Of a stretch of 33,174 nucleotides of DNA, positions 1 to 9,392 are shown piece after piece. This DNA is from Pseudobdellovibrionaceae bacterium (GTDB taxonomy: Bacteria > Bdellovibrionota > Bdellovibrionia > Bdellovibrionales > Bdellovibrionaceae), in the NCBI GenBank assembly GCA_016785955.1, contig JAEUWH010000105.1, positions 1 through 33,174 on the forward strand. The letters are read 5' to 3'. The notes beneath the pieces are model-generated. The model was given only the letters and a program-made list of their open reading frames with translations, did not search any database and was not told the origin of the DNA. The translations under genes were made by a program, and so were the position numbers. Positions within the stretch are counted from its first letter, which is position 1, and the number at the start of each line of letters is the position of its first letter.

Positions 1-121
1 CCCATCGGGTTTCCTTCGAACTGGACCTTTATTCTCGTTGAATCATATTATTCACACTGAAAATCTCTCAAATCCATTACGTCAAAGATACTTTCCCTAT
101 AGCGCACTCTTTCGGTGTCAT

Positions 122-613
122 TTAATTAGACTCAATTCGCTTGGTGCAGTTCCCAGCGCTGCCAATGATTGTCATTTCCTTTCTGTCGTATACATTTTCG
201 ATTAAACCGATAGCGGCATACATCAGAATTCGTCCCAGATTTAGACGCCTGACTCGATAGTCAATAAGTAGGCGGTTTATCTCGAGGACTTTATTCAAGC
301 TTGTACCCAAGCGTGCGATCAATTTCATATAATCGGCCTCGCCCAGGGTCGCAGCCGCAACGGTTTCGACGAAACCAGGCGTGACTCGCACGGAACCCAA
401 GATTTCGTCTTTGCGACATAAAACTATATGATAACTTTCAAAATCGGCGTATTGCATATCTCCAAAATTTTTGCCCAAATGACCAAAATTTTTTCGAGTA
501 CCGAAGTCACAAATGACGTGACTTCGGTAAAGGCAGAGATCTTGTAGTAACCGGCTTGGCATCTCGTTGCCTTTAAACCAGTACCAATTTAAATCATCAT
601 ATGAAATGTCCAT
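122..613 (-). CDS. FeeM/LuxI-like N-acyl transferase (GNAT fold)
   Basis: This 163-residue protein resembles the GNAT-fold family that includes N-acyl amino acid synthases (FeeM) and acyl-homoserine-lactone synthases. These enzymes transfer an acyl chain from an acyl-carrier protein to an amino acid or related amine. The sequence shows the family's typical pieces: a GSVR strand (residues 73-76, like the 'G..R' strand of autoinducer synthases), then EINRLLID (111-118) followed by the basic RVRR and a G-R-I-L turn (119-130), where the acyl-pantetheine site lies in GNATs. It is slightly shorter than typical FeeM proteins and may be a single compact domain. The ATG overlaps the upstream stop codon by one base (TAATG), and a GGAG lies just upstream, so it is translationally coupled to the diiron-protein gene. 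The acyl donor and acceptor cannot be read from the sequence. Family assignment is fair; a true signal-synthase role is inference. Confidence 0.72.
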   Translation of the reverse strand: MDISYDDLNWYWFKGNEMPSRLLQDLCLYRSHVICDFGTRKNFGHLGKNFGDMQYADFESYHIVLCRKDEILGSVRVTPGFVETVAAATLGEADYMKLIARLGTSLNKVLEINRLLIDYRVRRLNLGRILMYAAIGLIENVYDRKEMTIIGSAGNCTKRIESN

Positions 614-1293
614 TAGATTGCTTTCTCCACGGAACCAGTGCGTTGAGCCGTTGGATACTTCGTCTGATATTGTGTGATGTCGTCAAGAATACCCTTGTAG
701 ATCGCCGTGCATAGGCTGATCGATTTTGATACGCCGGGTAGCAATTCAGTTGGGCACGCTTGTAAGTAGGGGAGTGCATTTTGAAAATGGTCCACATCGA
801 GTTCACAGTGTAGTTTCAAGAATGTACTCGCTTTTTCACCATGCGCTTGCTTTACAATCGGATAAAACTCGTTCAGTTTGGTGGCTGCAAAGCCCTCTAA
901 GGTTAATGAAAAACCAATAAGTGAAATCGGATGCTCACGTTCGATCATATAGTTAAGAGATTGATAAAAAAATGCAGTATGTGGAAATTCAGGAAACATA
1001 GATACGTCGTAACCAAGTTGTTTAATGTCATGAAGACACAGAAGCTCGTGTTTTTTTTCTTCTCGAGCCTCATCAATAAAACGCCAATGGTAACTGTCTT
1101 CGGTACCTGGTTTTGTCATAGCCGATGCTAGAGCCAGCTGGCGGGTCGTCCAAGAGACATAATTAAAACTTTGAGCCAACCAATTTGCATAGGTCGCTTC
1201 ATCTTGCCATTGAAATGTTTTAGCACGACCATATAGTTCGTCGATCGCATTTAACATTTGTTTGTACACAGTTTGGGTATCTATAGTTTTCAT
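613..1293 (-). CDS. heme-oxygenase-like diiron oxidase (HDO superfamily)
   Basis: This is a 226-residue all-helical protein of the heme-oxygenase-like dimetal oxidase superfamily (CADD, UndA, SznF central domain, TenA/PqqC fold). The candidate metal ligands have the spacing known for CADD: E75 and H82 (seven apart), E133 in LEGFA, then H162, D166 and H169 (H-x3-D-x2-H). All six ligand positions are present, so a non-heme diiron or Fe/Mn centre is likely and heme binding is not expected. Members oxidise small amines, amino acids or fatty acids (UndA makes terminal alkenes). Substrate cannot be told here, but the partner acyl transferase suggests an acyl or amino-acid derivative. ATG with AAAGGAAA nine bases upstream supports the start. 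It is the first gene of a two-gene operon. Confidence 0.82.
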   Translation of the reverse strand: MKTIDTQTVYKQMLNAIDELYGRAKTFQWQDEATYANWLAQSFNYVSWTTRQLALASAMTKPGTEDSYHWRFIDEAREEKKHELLCLHDIKQLGYDVSMFPEFPHTAFFYQSLNYMIEREHPISLIGFSLTLEGFAATKLNEFYPIVKQAHGEKASTFLKLHCELDVDHFQNALPYLQACPTELLPGVSKSISLCTAIYKGILDDITQYQTKYPTAQRTGSVEKAI

Positions 1294-1399
1294 AAGATTT
1301 CCTTTCGAATTTTTTTATCTGGTAGCTACAATACCGGATGAGTACTAAATCAAGTCAATTCAATTAATTTTAAGGTCTAGCAAGGTGATGCCAACGTGT

Positions 1400-1413
1400 T
1401 CAAGATTTCTTGA
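1400..1413. promoter_or_regulatory. dyad upstream of the HDO/acyltransferase operon
   Basis: TCAAGA-TT-TCTTGA is a perfect 6-bp dyad with a 2-base centre, about 107 bases upstream of the diiron-protein start and 30 bases past the end of the gene at 1443-2039. The centre is too short for an RNA hairpin loop, so an operator for a dimeric regulator is more likely than a terminator. No strong -35/-10 pair could be placed with confidence between it and the start codon. Confidence 0.25.
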
Positions 1414-1442
1414 TAACTGAAAATTATGTTGTTTCGTGGGGG

Positions 1443-2039
1443 CTATTTTTTTAAATTAGCAGATCGTATCACGTGATCTACAGCAAAATGCTGAATGTCT
1501 TGAACATTTGATTCAAAGAAAATATTTTTTTCCAGTGCTTTTTTCTTGTTGGCGTATTCAAACGTCCAATCGCTGAACTCTGTTCGGGCAAGATCAATGT
1601 AACGATCGTATTGCTCTAGTGCGCGAATTTGAGAAATTTGACTGAATAACAGTGACTTCTTTGTTTCATTAAAGGCAATAATCTCTGCTACAACTTTTTG
1701 GTTGATGAGCGACGACAAGCTTTCAATTTTTGGGATATTAAGAGGTCGTTGGCGTACCACGACACTAAGTTCGTTCAGTTTTTCTGAAATTTCCTTAATG
1801 TCCTTATTTTTTTTTGAAGCTATCGCTAGCTTATTTAAAAAATCGTTTCGTGACACATAGGCATTAGATACCTTTTCGAATTTAGAACTGGCTAACGCCT
1901 GGTAGTTTTTTAGATTTTCAACATTAGATTGATACTTTGTCTTTATCGATTGGAAATACAGGGCTCCCGCGAGGCTGATGACCACAAAAACCGCGACGAT
2001 AGAGCCGTAGACATAGTTGGAATTATTTTTTACCACCAT
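1443..2039 (-). CDS. small membrane-anchored protein, coiled-coil rich, coupled to the giant lipoprotein
   Basis: I do not recognise this 198-residue protein firmly. It has a short polar N-terminus, one membrane helix (about residues 10-28, YGSIVAVFVVISLAGALYF) and a long, charged, mostly helical body, so it is probably a bitopic inner-membrane protein with a periplasmic coiled-coil domain. The arrangement (N-terminal helix, then antiparallel helices with a segment like 'ARTEFSDWTFEYANKK') faintly recalls LemA, but the conserved LemA stretch is not clear and I do not assign it. The first codons overlap the 3' end of the 2340-residue lipoprotein gene by 10 bases, so the two are translationally coupled and probably work together, for example in assembly or tethering of the large surface protein. 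That role is inference. Confidence 0.7.
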   Translation of the reverse strand: MVVKNNSNYVYGSIVAVFVVISLAGALYFQSIKTKYQSNVENLKNYQALASSKFEKVSNAYVSRNDFLNKLAIASKKNKDIKEISEKLNELSVVVRQRPLNIPKIESLSSLINQKVVAEIIAFNETKKSLLFSQISQIRALEQYDRYIDLARTEFSDWTFEYANKKKALEKNIFFESNVQDIQHFAVDHVIRSANLKK

Positions 2040-5000
2040 CGTTTTACCATTCTAACAACATGCGATCCCCGTTCGGCAATGTATAAGTTGCCGTCCGCAT
2101 CGAAGGCAATACCATGGGGCTGGTAAAGTTGGATTTGGGTACCAGCCTTAAGTTCAGATTCAGTGCCTATCTGTGATCCTCCACGAGTACTGCTGGTTGG
2201 ATTCGAGCCAATAACACGCTGTAAATTTCCGGCTGGATCCGTGCGATCAAAGCAGTACACTCCATGAGTGCCGGTGTTTACGTCAGTCCATAGCTGGGTA
2301 TTGCTGCCAGATCCACCTGTTGATACACAAACCCACTTGTTCTCAAATGCCGTAAGACCATTCAGTCGTGCCGTTGTATTGGTCGGAGCAAATGTCCACA
2401 GTGTTGTTGTTTTAACTTCAGCGACACCTTTTCCCGTGGCTTGTCCGCCGGCAATTGATGGAAATGCAACATTTCCTGAGCCGGTATTGGCGTAGCGAAT
2501 TTTCCCAGTCGATTGGTTATGACCTTCAATGAAGAAAAAATTTGATGTATTCATTGGGTCAATCACCATCTCTGTCGGAAAAGTGACTAGGGTTGGATTA
2601 GTATTGTTATCACCATTGCCGTAATCATCATTAGAACCCGATGTTCCACAGCGACCGATAAAATTTTTGAGGTCTCCGTTGGAATCTAATTTTAAAATAC
2701 AGTGATTGCGAACATCAGAGATATACAAATTTGTCATATCCGTGATGAGCCCCACTGGCTCTAGCAGACTGTTAAGTAAGCCGTTTTGTCCAAAACCAGT
2801 TGTACCAACACAACCAAGGGCATAGTCGCCAATAATATTATTTATTTTATCTGGTGACACGTCTTCTCCAAAAATAGTTCGTGTCTGTGAAAGATTTCTG
2901 TTGTGCGCACGAATCGCGCACGTCGTATTAGGTCCAGTAACTTGATTGTCACCTGTTAACGTTGAGTCTGCAAATAGTAAGAAATCTTTGGCATTAACTC
3001 CGCTTGTTTTGTACAACGCCATTTGCATTGGACCACCCAAAAACATACCGAACTTGTCTTCGGATGGAACTGTCACATGATTTGATCCAGGGTTCACACC
3101 TGTTGCGCGGCCACGACCTAGAAAGGTTTCAAATGATCCTTTGGTTAAATCGACTTTACGGATGCGACCATTTCGCATATCCGACACAAATAAATATTTA
3201 TTAGATGGATCGTAAATTAAACCGGTAGGTTGATCCATAACCGCATCTTCAGATTGCACAATGGCATCACCGTACCAACCATAACGGAAACGTCCTGAAC
3301 CTAAATCTGTGGAAACGACTCCGTTGGATAAATTCATTTTTCTTAGACGCCAATTGGTCGTATCCGCAATCATTAGATTGCTTCCTGAAGGATCGAAAGT
3401 TAGGCCAGTGACAACACAAACTCGGGATGTTGTTCCAACTTTAGTGTCGCCGTTAAAGGCACATGCGCCGCTTCCGGTGACCATTGTATACTGGTGATAA
3501 AGTCCCGTCGATGTGGCACTGGAACCGAAAGTAGTATTACCAATCGAAAGCGAAGAAGAGGTCGTGCCATTAGCGTCCAAGTTATTCAAGAAGCCAATAT
3601 GATAGTTGTCATAGTTCGAGATAAAAAATCCATGGATGCCATTCACAGTTTCATAGACAGAAAGGCCGAAACCCCATCGAAACGCAGCATTTGCCACTGG
3701 TCCGAAAGCGGTAGCACTTACGCTGGCTGCGGCTACAGGATTGCTTAGCAAAGTTCCTACTTTTCCGGCGGCGACTTTTGTGGTTCTTGCGTAGTAAATA
3801 AACCCTTCGGTGTACGAGGTTGCGTTACCAGAATATGTGATCGAGTTAATCGGAGTACCCGAGCAGGTAGGGTCATTGGATGCATAAAAATTTCCACCAT
3901 TACCAGCGTAGAAGCGAACTTTGACAGTGTTCGCTGGATTCACTGGGTTCGTGCTGTTCGATGGCTGTATCAATACGCGTTCGCAGTCTTGAAAATGCAT
4001 CGAGTTGGGAGCCGAAACAAACGCAATACTGTTCGCTGCCGAAGCACTTGTTGCGATCACTTGCACTGAGCCTAGGGCTCCCGTAGCAATCGTTGGATGT
4101 AAGTTTGATGTTGCGGTCACCGTAAGACCGGATGCATTGGCTGTGCCTTTGACCCAGAACTCGACATATCGCTGACCCGACACAATCGTGTAGTTGTTAT
4201 TTGTGGTATTAGAGATACAATTTGCCAAACTTGTATGGAACGTAATCGAACCACCAGAAGCGGACATGGTTAAATCGACGTTTTGATTGTGGATCGCTGT
4301 TAAGTTACTGGCGTCCTGCAGCTGAGCACGGAAAGGATAGCACATACCATTGCCAATGGCGGTTGTGCCACTTTGTGCTGTCGGCCCCATAAGAGTGACT
4401 TTATTTGCCGTATTCGCCGACGCATTGACGGCTTGCAGACGGGTTGTTCGCGTGCTGGTGCCGATACCGCCAGAGTTCAATGAATCGATAGCCACCAGTG
4501 ATGTCGCGGCGGCTAGCGTGCGTCCAGGAAAAAATTCAATGGTCGATGCTGTACGGTTCAGAACACGTAGTCGACCTTCTCGCTCTGTCCAATACAGATT
4601 GCCGGCCGAATCTTTTGCCAGTTGTACATTGTATTGTGTGCGCGCTTCTGTCAGCGGATCTCCATCTTCAAGACCGTCACTCATGACTCCGCTATTTAAA
4701 CGTCCGACCACAATTTGAGTGAAACCATATGTGGCAATATTTGAGGGATCCGTAATGTTGATTTTACGGATAGTATTGCGGCAAGCCGCATACAAGAATG
4801 TATTTGGACCTTCTGTGAATACAATTAATCCATTGGCATCATAACAGATTTGCGTGACTCCAGACGTAGGCGTTGTTGCATTAGCGGCCGTTACGTTACT
4901 TGGCCAAGCGTTGTCACTTACACGACCAACCAAACTTTCTGCAACACCATTTTCTTTTAGAACGACGATACGATGATTGCTCATGTCGCCAACATACAGG

Positions 5001-8000
5001 CGACCTCCATGATAGACCATCGAACGTGGGTTATTCAGTTTGAATGGATCAGCAGTCACGGATTTATTTGGTGTGATACCTCCGCCTCCAAGACCTAGTA
5101 TCGGAACAATTTGTCCATAAGGAATTGATTTTCCAAAACGAGTGACATCGTCCGCTGGTGACGTTCCTTTATTCCAATAAAACACGGAATGTGTATTGTT
5201 GTCGGAAAACATAATGTTGTTACCATCGTAAATGATACTCCAAGGCTGCATACGCATTTTAGTCATGTCGCTGGCTGGATAACGATCACCACCAACACCG
5301 GCTTGACCAACAAGCGTACAAACTTGGCCACCACGTTCGCCGATGGTGGCATTGTACAGTTTATTGCATTCTCTTGAGAACATATTCACTTCAAGATTCC
5401 AATCGAAAGACACAGTCTCGAATCCATCCGAGATAACCGCAGTGACCGACATGGCACCAAGTTTTTCAAGAACGTAATTTGGCGTGATGGTTGCTGTTGA
5501 ATAGGATTTATCACCGGCTGTTGTGTAAGCAAGAAACGAATCTCCTCCGGCCGGTAGTTGCTGGTTATTAATTTTCCAATAGTAGGTCAAATTGCCAGCG
5601 TCTTCGGTGTCCGCGTCAGTCCCATATATTCGAAGCTGTAGGGTAGATCCATAGTTCATACGAATTTTGCCTGTCGATGTCAGGGATTCAGAATCTAGTG
5701 TTCTGGTGAGGCCTGTCCCCGCAGTGCCAGCCGCGGCCGTATTGATTGTTGGAATGCGATTTCGTTTTAAATTCCACGTACAACTTTGGACATTATTGTA
5801 TTTGTCAACCACTTCTACCACGAGAGGTCGAGTCCCAACAGACCATACCTTATCCGGTGTTTGGCCTGTAGATGTGTCGGTTGAATTGGTGGCCACTTTT
5901 AATTGTGCTGTTGTTTGACCAGAAATTAAAGTGCCATTTTCCTTCCATCGATACGTGATATCCGGGCCAGTTGCCGAGACCGTAAATGTTTTAATGTCAT
6001 ATTTTACAGGAGAGTCTTGTACTTTTGATAACAGTGTTGTCGCTCCCTGAACCGGTGAGCAGGCTTGAATTTGTACTGCGGCCGGGTCTTTGATATTGAC
6101 AGCCCATTGACAGACACCTGTATCCCAACCATCGTAAAAACTGGACGTCACAGATTGCGTGGCCCCCAGTACGCCGACCGTAGGATTTAGAGTGGCCGAA
6201 GCATCATATGATACCGCTGAAATACTAGAAAACAATTCAGGGTAGGCATTGTTTAACTTCCAAGTGAAACTGACGGCATCGCCGTCGGTATCTCCAGCCT
6301 GACACGTAAAGTGCATTGTCGAATTGTAAAATAATTCATTTCCCGTGGCCGCTGGTGTCTGACCAATCAAACATGTTGGAACCGTATTTTTGACGATCGT
6401 CCACGATTGTGTTGTCGGTGTTCCAACGCCATTATCTAGACTGGCCGTTAAGGTGTTCGTAGCCATGAGCGAGCCGTTCAGTGAAGACAAATTGAACAAG
6501 TTTCCAGTGCTTACCGTATTGCCATTTAATTTCCATGTGATCACACAACTGGAATCATTTGGAATAATGCCGTATGTAGTGGTGATATTATTCTGAACGG
6601 AAACTCTTTGCGTGGCTCCCGAGGGAAATGATGACGTAACCAAACAATTGTTGTAGACCATTAAATCCCAATTCAAATCAACATCGTCAGTGCCATCATT
6701 TACAGTAATCGTCAGTGCGCGCGAGCCGGTATAACTTCCATTAAAGCTGAATCGACCTTGAAAGGGATTCGTTGCCGACAGACTAGTGAATGTGATAGGT
6801 GGATTCATTGATCCTACCGTAACACCATTGACTTTCCATGTTGCAGTCAAAGTATCACTGTCAACGTCCGCCATGTTGGCCATGAAATTATAAGCAGAAT
6901 TGATCGATAAATTGTGAACCGTAGATGCCGTGGGGGTTTGATTGGCTGTTGGCAAATTGTTTCTTTTCACAGTCCAAGTTGTTGTAACTGGTGTCACACC
7001 ATCTGTAACAACCGCTTGAAGAATGTTATTGCCCGGAGAAAAGTGAGATGAGTTAAACGTTTTGAATGAATCGTGTCCTGAAACGGGGGTGCCATTGATA
7101 GACCAAGTCACTGGGCAGCCAGCGGTGCTTGTGTTAATTGTGTAAATGCTGCCGACCACATCATTTGCTTTAATTTTAATAGGTGAAGAGTTACTTGGTG
7201 TAAATCCCGTTAACGAGCAACTTCCTTGAACCGCAATGTTCCAAAAACATTGAGTGGTATCGTAGCCATCGCTTACAGATAGAGAAGCAATGTTGTTTCC
7301 TACATTGGCAATTGTCGGACTGAATTGGGCCGAGCTTGAACTGGCCGTACTTCCCAGTGTGGCTAGAACGGCAGCCGTTGAACCATTTAATTTCCATGCA
7401 AAATTAAAATTGTCGCCATTTGAATCAGATACTGCGGCTTGAAGGACTTGCGTTGCACCTTGGGTCATTGTCAATGAAGTATTGGATGGAGTTAAGGTGT
7501 CACATGAGGGTGGGCTGTTTTTAACTAGATTCCAATTGCGCGTGACTGTACTGCCAGAACCATTGGTGACTGTGGCGGTCAAGGTATGATTTGTTCCTAC
7601 TGAAAGTAACGAATTAGTCGACACCAAGCTGTAGAGTGTTCCGGTACCGACATTGGTTCCATCAATAGCCCAAGTAACCGAGCAATAGCCTGGATTATTA
7701 GGAGTCACGTTAAATGCCGTGATGGTCGATGCACTGGCTGCGAATCTTTGATTGGGGATGTGATCCGGTGACGAGGACGCAATCTCACAACCTGGTAAAA
7801 CTTGAACAGGCCAACTACATGTCGTTGACTCATAACTATCGCTGACTACGACCGCAACGCTGTTGGCACCCACTTGGGCTATGGTTGGAATAAATGTCGC
7901 GCTTGAGGTTGCGCCCGTGCTGGATGAAGATAAAATCGCTGATGAAACCGTTTGGTTATTAAGCTGCCAATTGAAAGACAGTGTGTCGCTGTTAATATCT

Positions 8001-9052
8001 GAGGCCGTTAAGCTCAAGTTCAAATTTTGTGAAATTCCCGTTGTCTGGGTAGTCAGATTACTGGGGGTCATGCTGCCACAAGAAGGTGGCGAGTTTTTAA
8101 CGACGTTCCACGTTTGTGAACTTTGCCCTGTTGCACCGGTGACCGTGGCTGTCAGAATATTATTACCGACTGAAAATTGAGACGAATTAAGGAGCTTCGA
8201 TGAACCAGTGCCAGTAAGGGGAGCGCCATTCACCGCCCATTGCACTTCGCATCCGGCGGTCACCGTTGACACCGCAAAACTGTTTTGTGTCGATGCGGGC
8301 GATAAAATGCGAATCAAATTTCCGGTAACGTCGGGTGTTTTTGAAGTGATCGAGCAATCGCCTGTAACCCGCACGCTCCAAGTGCAGCTAACGGTGTCGT
8401 AGCCATCCGTAACGGCGGCAGAAATACTTTGAGTACCACCATTTTCTGGTTGCGGTTGAAAACTAATTTGCGAAGCCGTGGACGAAGAAATGATTGGTAC
8501 CAGAAGTGTAGAATTGGCCACTCCGTTATATTTCCAATTAAATTGCAGCGGATCGTTGTCCGCATCAGTAGATTGAACCGTCATTTGCAGCTGCGCACCG
8601 GCAGACATCGACGGAGTCAAGTTGGTTGGACTTTGAGAGTTACACGTTGGTGGATTGTTCTTAGTGATGGTCCATTCAAACGACTCGGCACCTGTAGAAT
8701 TAACTAGATTGACCTTAACTTTATTTTCGCCGGGTTTAAACACACTGGAGTCTAATTCCGCGATTAAGCCTTCTGCTTTTACCACAACATCGTTAACTAG
8801 ATATTCAGCCACACAACTTTCAGAGTTCGCTTGCACGATGAATTGATTTTTAACTCCCGAGGCTGCACCCACACGAAAGCTTTTGTTTTCTGGTTTAGTA
8901 GAAACGATTTTGCATGCGGGATTTCCTTTGCCACCGGACTCAAGAAGTGCGAAGTCGCCGCTGTCGCTGCTGCGATTGCAGGCCGTTAAGAACCCGATAA
9001 GAAATATTGATAATACGTAGCGCATATAAAATGAGATACTCATGTTTTTCAT
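2030..9052 (-). CDS. giant lipoprotein: six paired Ig-like repeats plus split NHL beta-propeller
   Basis: This 2340-residue protein begins with a lipoprotein signal ending FLTAC (Cys25 if the first ATG is used; ATGs at codons 4 and 10 are alternatives, and none has a clear ribosome site). Residues about 45-1222 hold roughly six tandem ~190-residue units, each made of two Ig-like sandwiches. One half has a '..C.v.W.vNG...G' core; the other ends '..VSDgYd.t.C.W.v.v'. The recurring Cys suggest a disulfide per domain. From about 1225 the sequence changes to NHL-type propeller blades (for example LYVGDMSNHRI, LFVSDMRNGRIRKVD, LYISDVRNHCILK and, at the C-terminus, LYIAERGSHVVRMVK). A Big-type Ig region at about 1510-1785 interrupts the propeller. 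The fold points to cell-surface adhesion or ligand binding. It overlaps the next gene by 10 bases. Function in prey contact is speculation. Confidence 0.85.
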   Translation of the reverse strand: MKNMSISFYMRYVLSIFLIGFLTACNRSSDSGDFALLESGGKGNPACKIVSTKPENKSFRVGAASGVKNQFIVQANSESCVAEYLVNDVVVKAEGLIAELDSSVFKPGENKVKVNLVNSTGAESFEWTITKNNPPTCNSQSPTNLTPSMSAGAQLQMTVQSTDADNDPLQFNWKYNGVANSTLLVPIISSSTASQISFQPQPENGGTQSISAAVTDGYDTVSCTWSVRVTGDCSITSKTPDVTGNLIRILSPASTQNSFAVSTVTAGCEVQWAVNGAPLTGTGSSKLLNSSQFSVGNNILTATVTGATGQSSQTWNVVKNSPPSCGSMTPSNLTTQTTGISQNLNLSLTASDINSDTLSFNWQLNNQTVSSAILSSSSTGATSSATFIPTIAQVGANSVAVVVSDSYESTTCSWPVQVLPGCEIASSSPDHIPNQRFAASASTITAFNVTPNNPGYCSVTWAIDGTNVGTGTLYSLVSTNSLLSVGTNHTLTATVTNGSGSTVTRNWNLVKNSPPSCDTLTPSNTSLTMTQGATQVLQAAVSDSNGDNFNFAWKLNGSTAAVLATLGSTASSSSAQFSPTIANVGNNIASLSVSDGYDTTQCFWNIAVQGSCSLTGFTPSNSSPIKIKANDVVGSIYTINTSTAGCPVTWSINGTPVSGHDSFKTFNSSHFSPGNNILQAVVTDGVTPVTTTWTVKRNNLPTANQTPTASTVHNLSINSAYNFMANMADVDSDTLTATWKVNGVTVGSMNPPITFTSLSATNPFQGRFSFNGSYTGSRALTITVNDGTDDVDLNWDLMVYNNCLVTSSFPSGATQRVSVQNNITTTYGIIPNDSSCVITWKLNGNTVSTGNLFNLSSLNGSLMATNTLTASLDNGVGTPTTQSWTIVKNTVPTCLIGQTPAATGNELFYNSTMHFTCQAGDTDGDAVSFTWKLNNAYPELFSSISAVSYDASATLNPTVGVLGATQSVTSSFYDGWDTGVCQWAVNIKDPAAVQIQACSPVQGATTLLSKVQDSPVKYDIKTFTVSATGPDITYRWKENGTLISGQTTAQLKVATNSTDTSTGQTPDKVWSVGTRPLVVEVVDKYNNVQSCTWNLKRNRIPTINTAAAGTAGTGLTRTLDSESLTSTGKIRMNYGSTLQLRIYGTDADTEDAGNLTYYWKINNQQLPAGGDSFLAYTTAGDKSYSTATITPNYVLEKLGAMSVTAVISDGFETVSFDWNLEVNMFSRECNKLYNATIGERGGQVCTLVGQAGVGGDRYPASDMTKMRMQPWSIIYDGNNIMFSDNNTHSVFYWNKGTSPADDVTRFGKSIPYGQIVPILGLGGGGITPNKSVTADPFKLNNPRSMVYHGGRLYVGDMSNHRIVVLKENGVAESLVGRVSDNAWPSNVTAANATTPTSGVTQICYDANGLIVFTEGPNTFLYAACRNTIRKINITDPSNIATYGFTQIVVGRLNSGVMSDGLEDGDPLTEARTQYNVQLAKDSAGNLYWTEREGRLRVLNRTASTIEFFPGRTLAAATSLVAIDSLNSGGIGTSTRTTRLQAVNASANTANKVTLMGPTAQSGTTAIGNGMCYPFRAQLQDASNLTAIHNQNVDLTMSASGGSITFHTSLANCISNTTNNNYTIVSGQRYVEFWVKGTANASGLTVTATSNLHPTIATGALGSVQVIATSASAANSIAFVSAPNSMHFQDCERVLIQPSNSTNPVNPANTVKVRFYAGNGGNFYASNDPTCSGTPINSITYSGNATSYTEGFIYYARTTKVAAGKVGTLLSNPVAAASVSATAFGPVANAAFRWGFGLSVYETVNGIHGFFISNYDNYHIGFLNNLDANGTTSSSLSIGNTTFGSSATSTGLYHQYTMVTGSGACAFNGDTKVGTTSRVCVVTGLTFDPSGSNLMIADTTNWRLRKMNLSNGVVSTDLGSGRFRYGWYGDAIVQSEDAVMDQPTGLIYDPSNKYLFVSDMRNGRIRKVDLTKGSFETFLGRGRATGVNPGSNHVTVPSEDKFGMFLGGPMQMALYKTSGVNAKDFLLFADSTLTGDNQVTGPNTTCAIRAHNRNLSQTRTIFGEDVSPDKINNIIGDYALGCVGTTGFGQNGLLNSLLEPVGLITDMTNLYISDVRNHCILKLDSNGDLKNFIGRCGTSGSNDDYGNGDNNTNPTLVTFPTEMVIDPMNTSNFFFIEGHNQSTGKIRYANTGSGNVAFPSIAGGQATGKGVAEVKTTTLWTFAPTNTTARLNGLTAFENKWVCVSTGGSGSNTQLWTDVNTGTHGVYCFDRTDPAGNLQRVIGSNPTSSTRGGSQIGTESELKAGTQIQLYQPHGIAFDADGNLYIAERGSHVVRMVKRWW

Positions 9053-9392
9053 GACAAGCTAATCGGTTAAACTACTAAATTTATTTAGGGTTTGATCCAT
9101 AGTTTCAAATTGGGACATTATCCAAAGGTCTGGGAGCTTGTCTCAATTGTCATTTTTTATGAAAAAAATTTTACAAAATTTAGCTAAAGCGTTTCATTGC
9201 GAGGCGGTTTTTGAGGTGATCACGCAATATAGTGCGAACGAGTGTTTCGCATAGGAAAAAATCGAAACTAGCAAAGGTAAATATCTTGGCACCTCTAGAT
9301 TTCTTGAGTTTGCAAAGAAACACGGGAACTAGGCCTTTGTGGAGTTTAGCCAGACTGATTTCTACCGAATGAGAAAGGGTTAAGGAAAAATT
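9053..9392. other. divergent intergenic region with nested inverted repeats
   Basis: These 340 bases separate the giant lipoprotein gene (leftward) from the MotAB operon (rightward) and must hold both promoters. No convincing ORF is present. Two inverted repeats stand out: ATTGCG (9196-9201) with CGCAAT (9223-9228), and TGCGAA (9233-9238) with TTCGCA (9246-9251). They share the GCG/CGC core and lie within 56 bases, and a GTGATCAC palindrome lies in the first loop. TTGGCAC at 9286 looks like a sigma-54 -24 element, but no GC follows at the required distance. I could not place a convincing sigma-70 promoter. Confidence 0.4.

Noticed and set aside
1384-1398. sigma-54-like site on the minus strand (TGGCATCACCTTGC) before the HDO operon
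   Set aside because: The GG and GC are nine bases apart instead of ten; sigma-54 spacing is strict.
1443-2039. LemA family assignment
   Set aside because: Only the overall layout and a weak stretch match; the conserved LemA core is not convincing.
4350-4718. 122-residue plus-strand ORF inside the giant lipoprotein gene
   Set aside because: Antisense shadow of a real, repeat-rich coding frame; low-complexity product with no ribosome site support.
9057-9085. sigma-28-like TAAA...ACCGATTA on the minus strand before the giant lipoprotein
   Set aside because: Spacer is one base off, and the start site would fall almost at the ATG, leaving no leader.
9286-9301. TTGGCAC as a sigma-54 -24 element before the motor operon
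   Set aside because: No GC at the -12 position; TT is found there.
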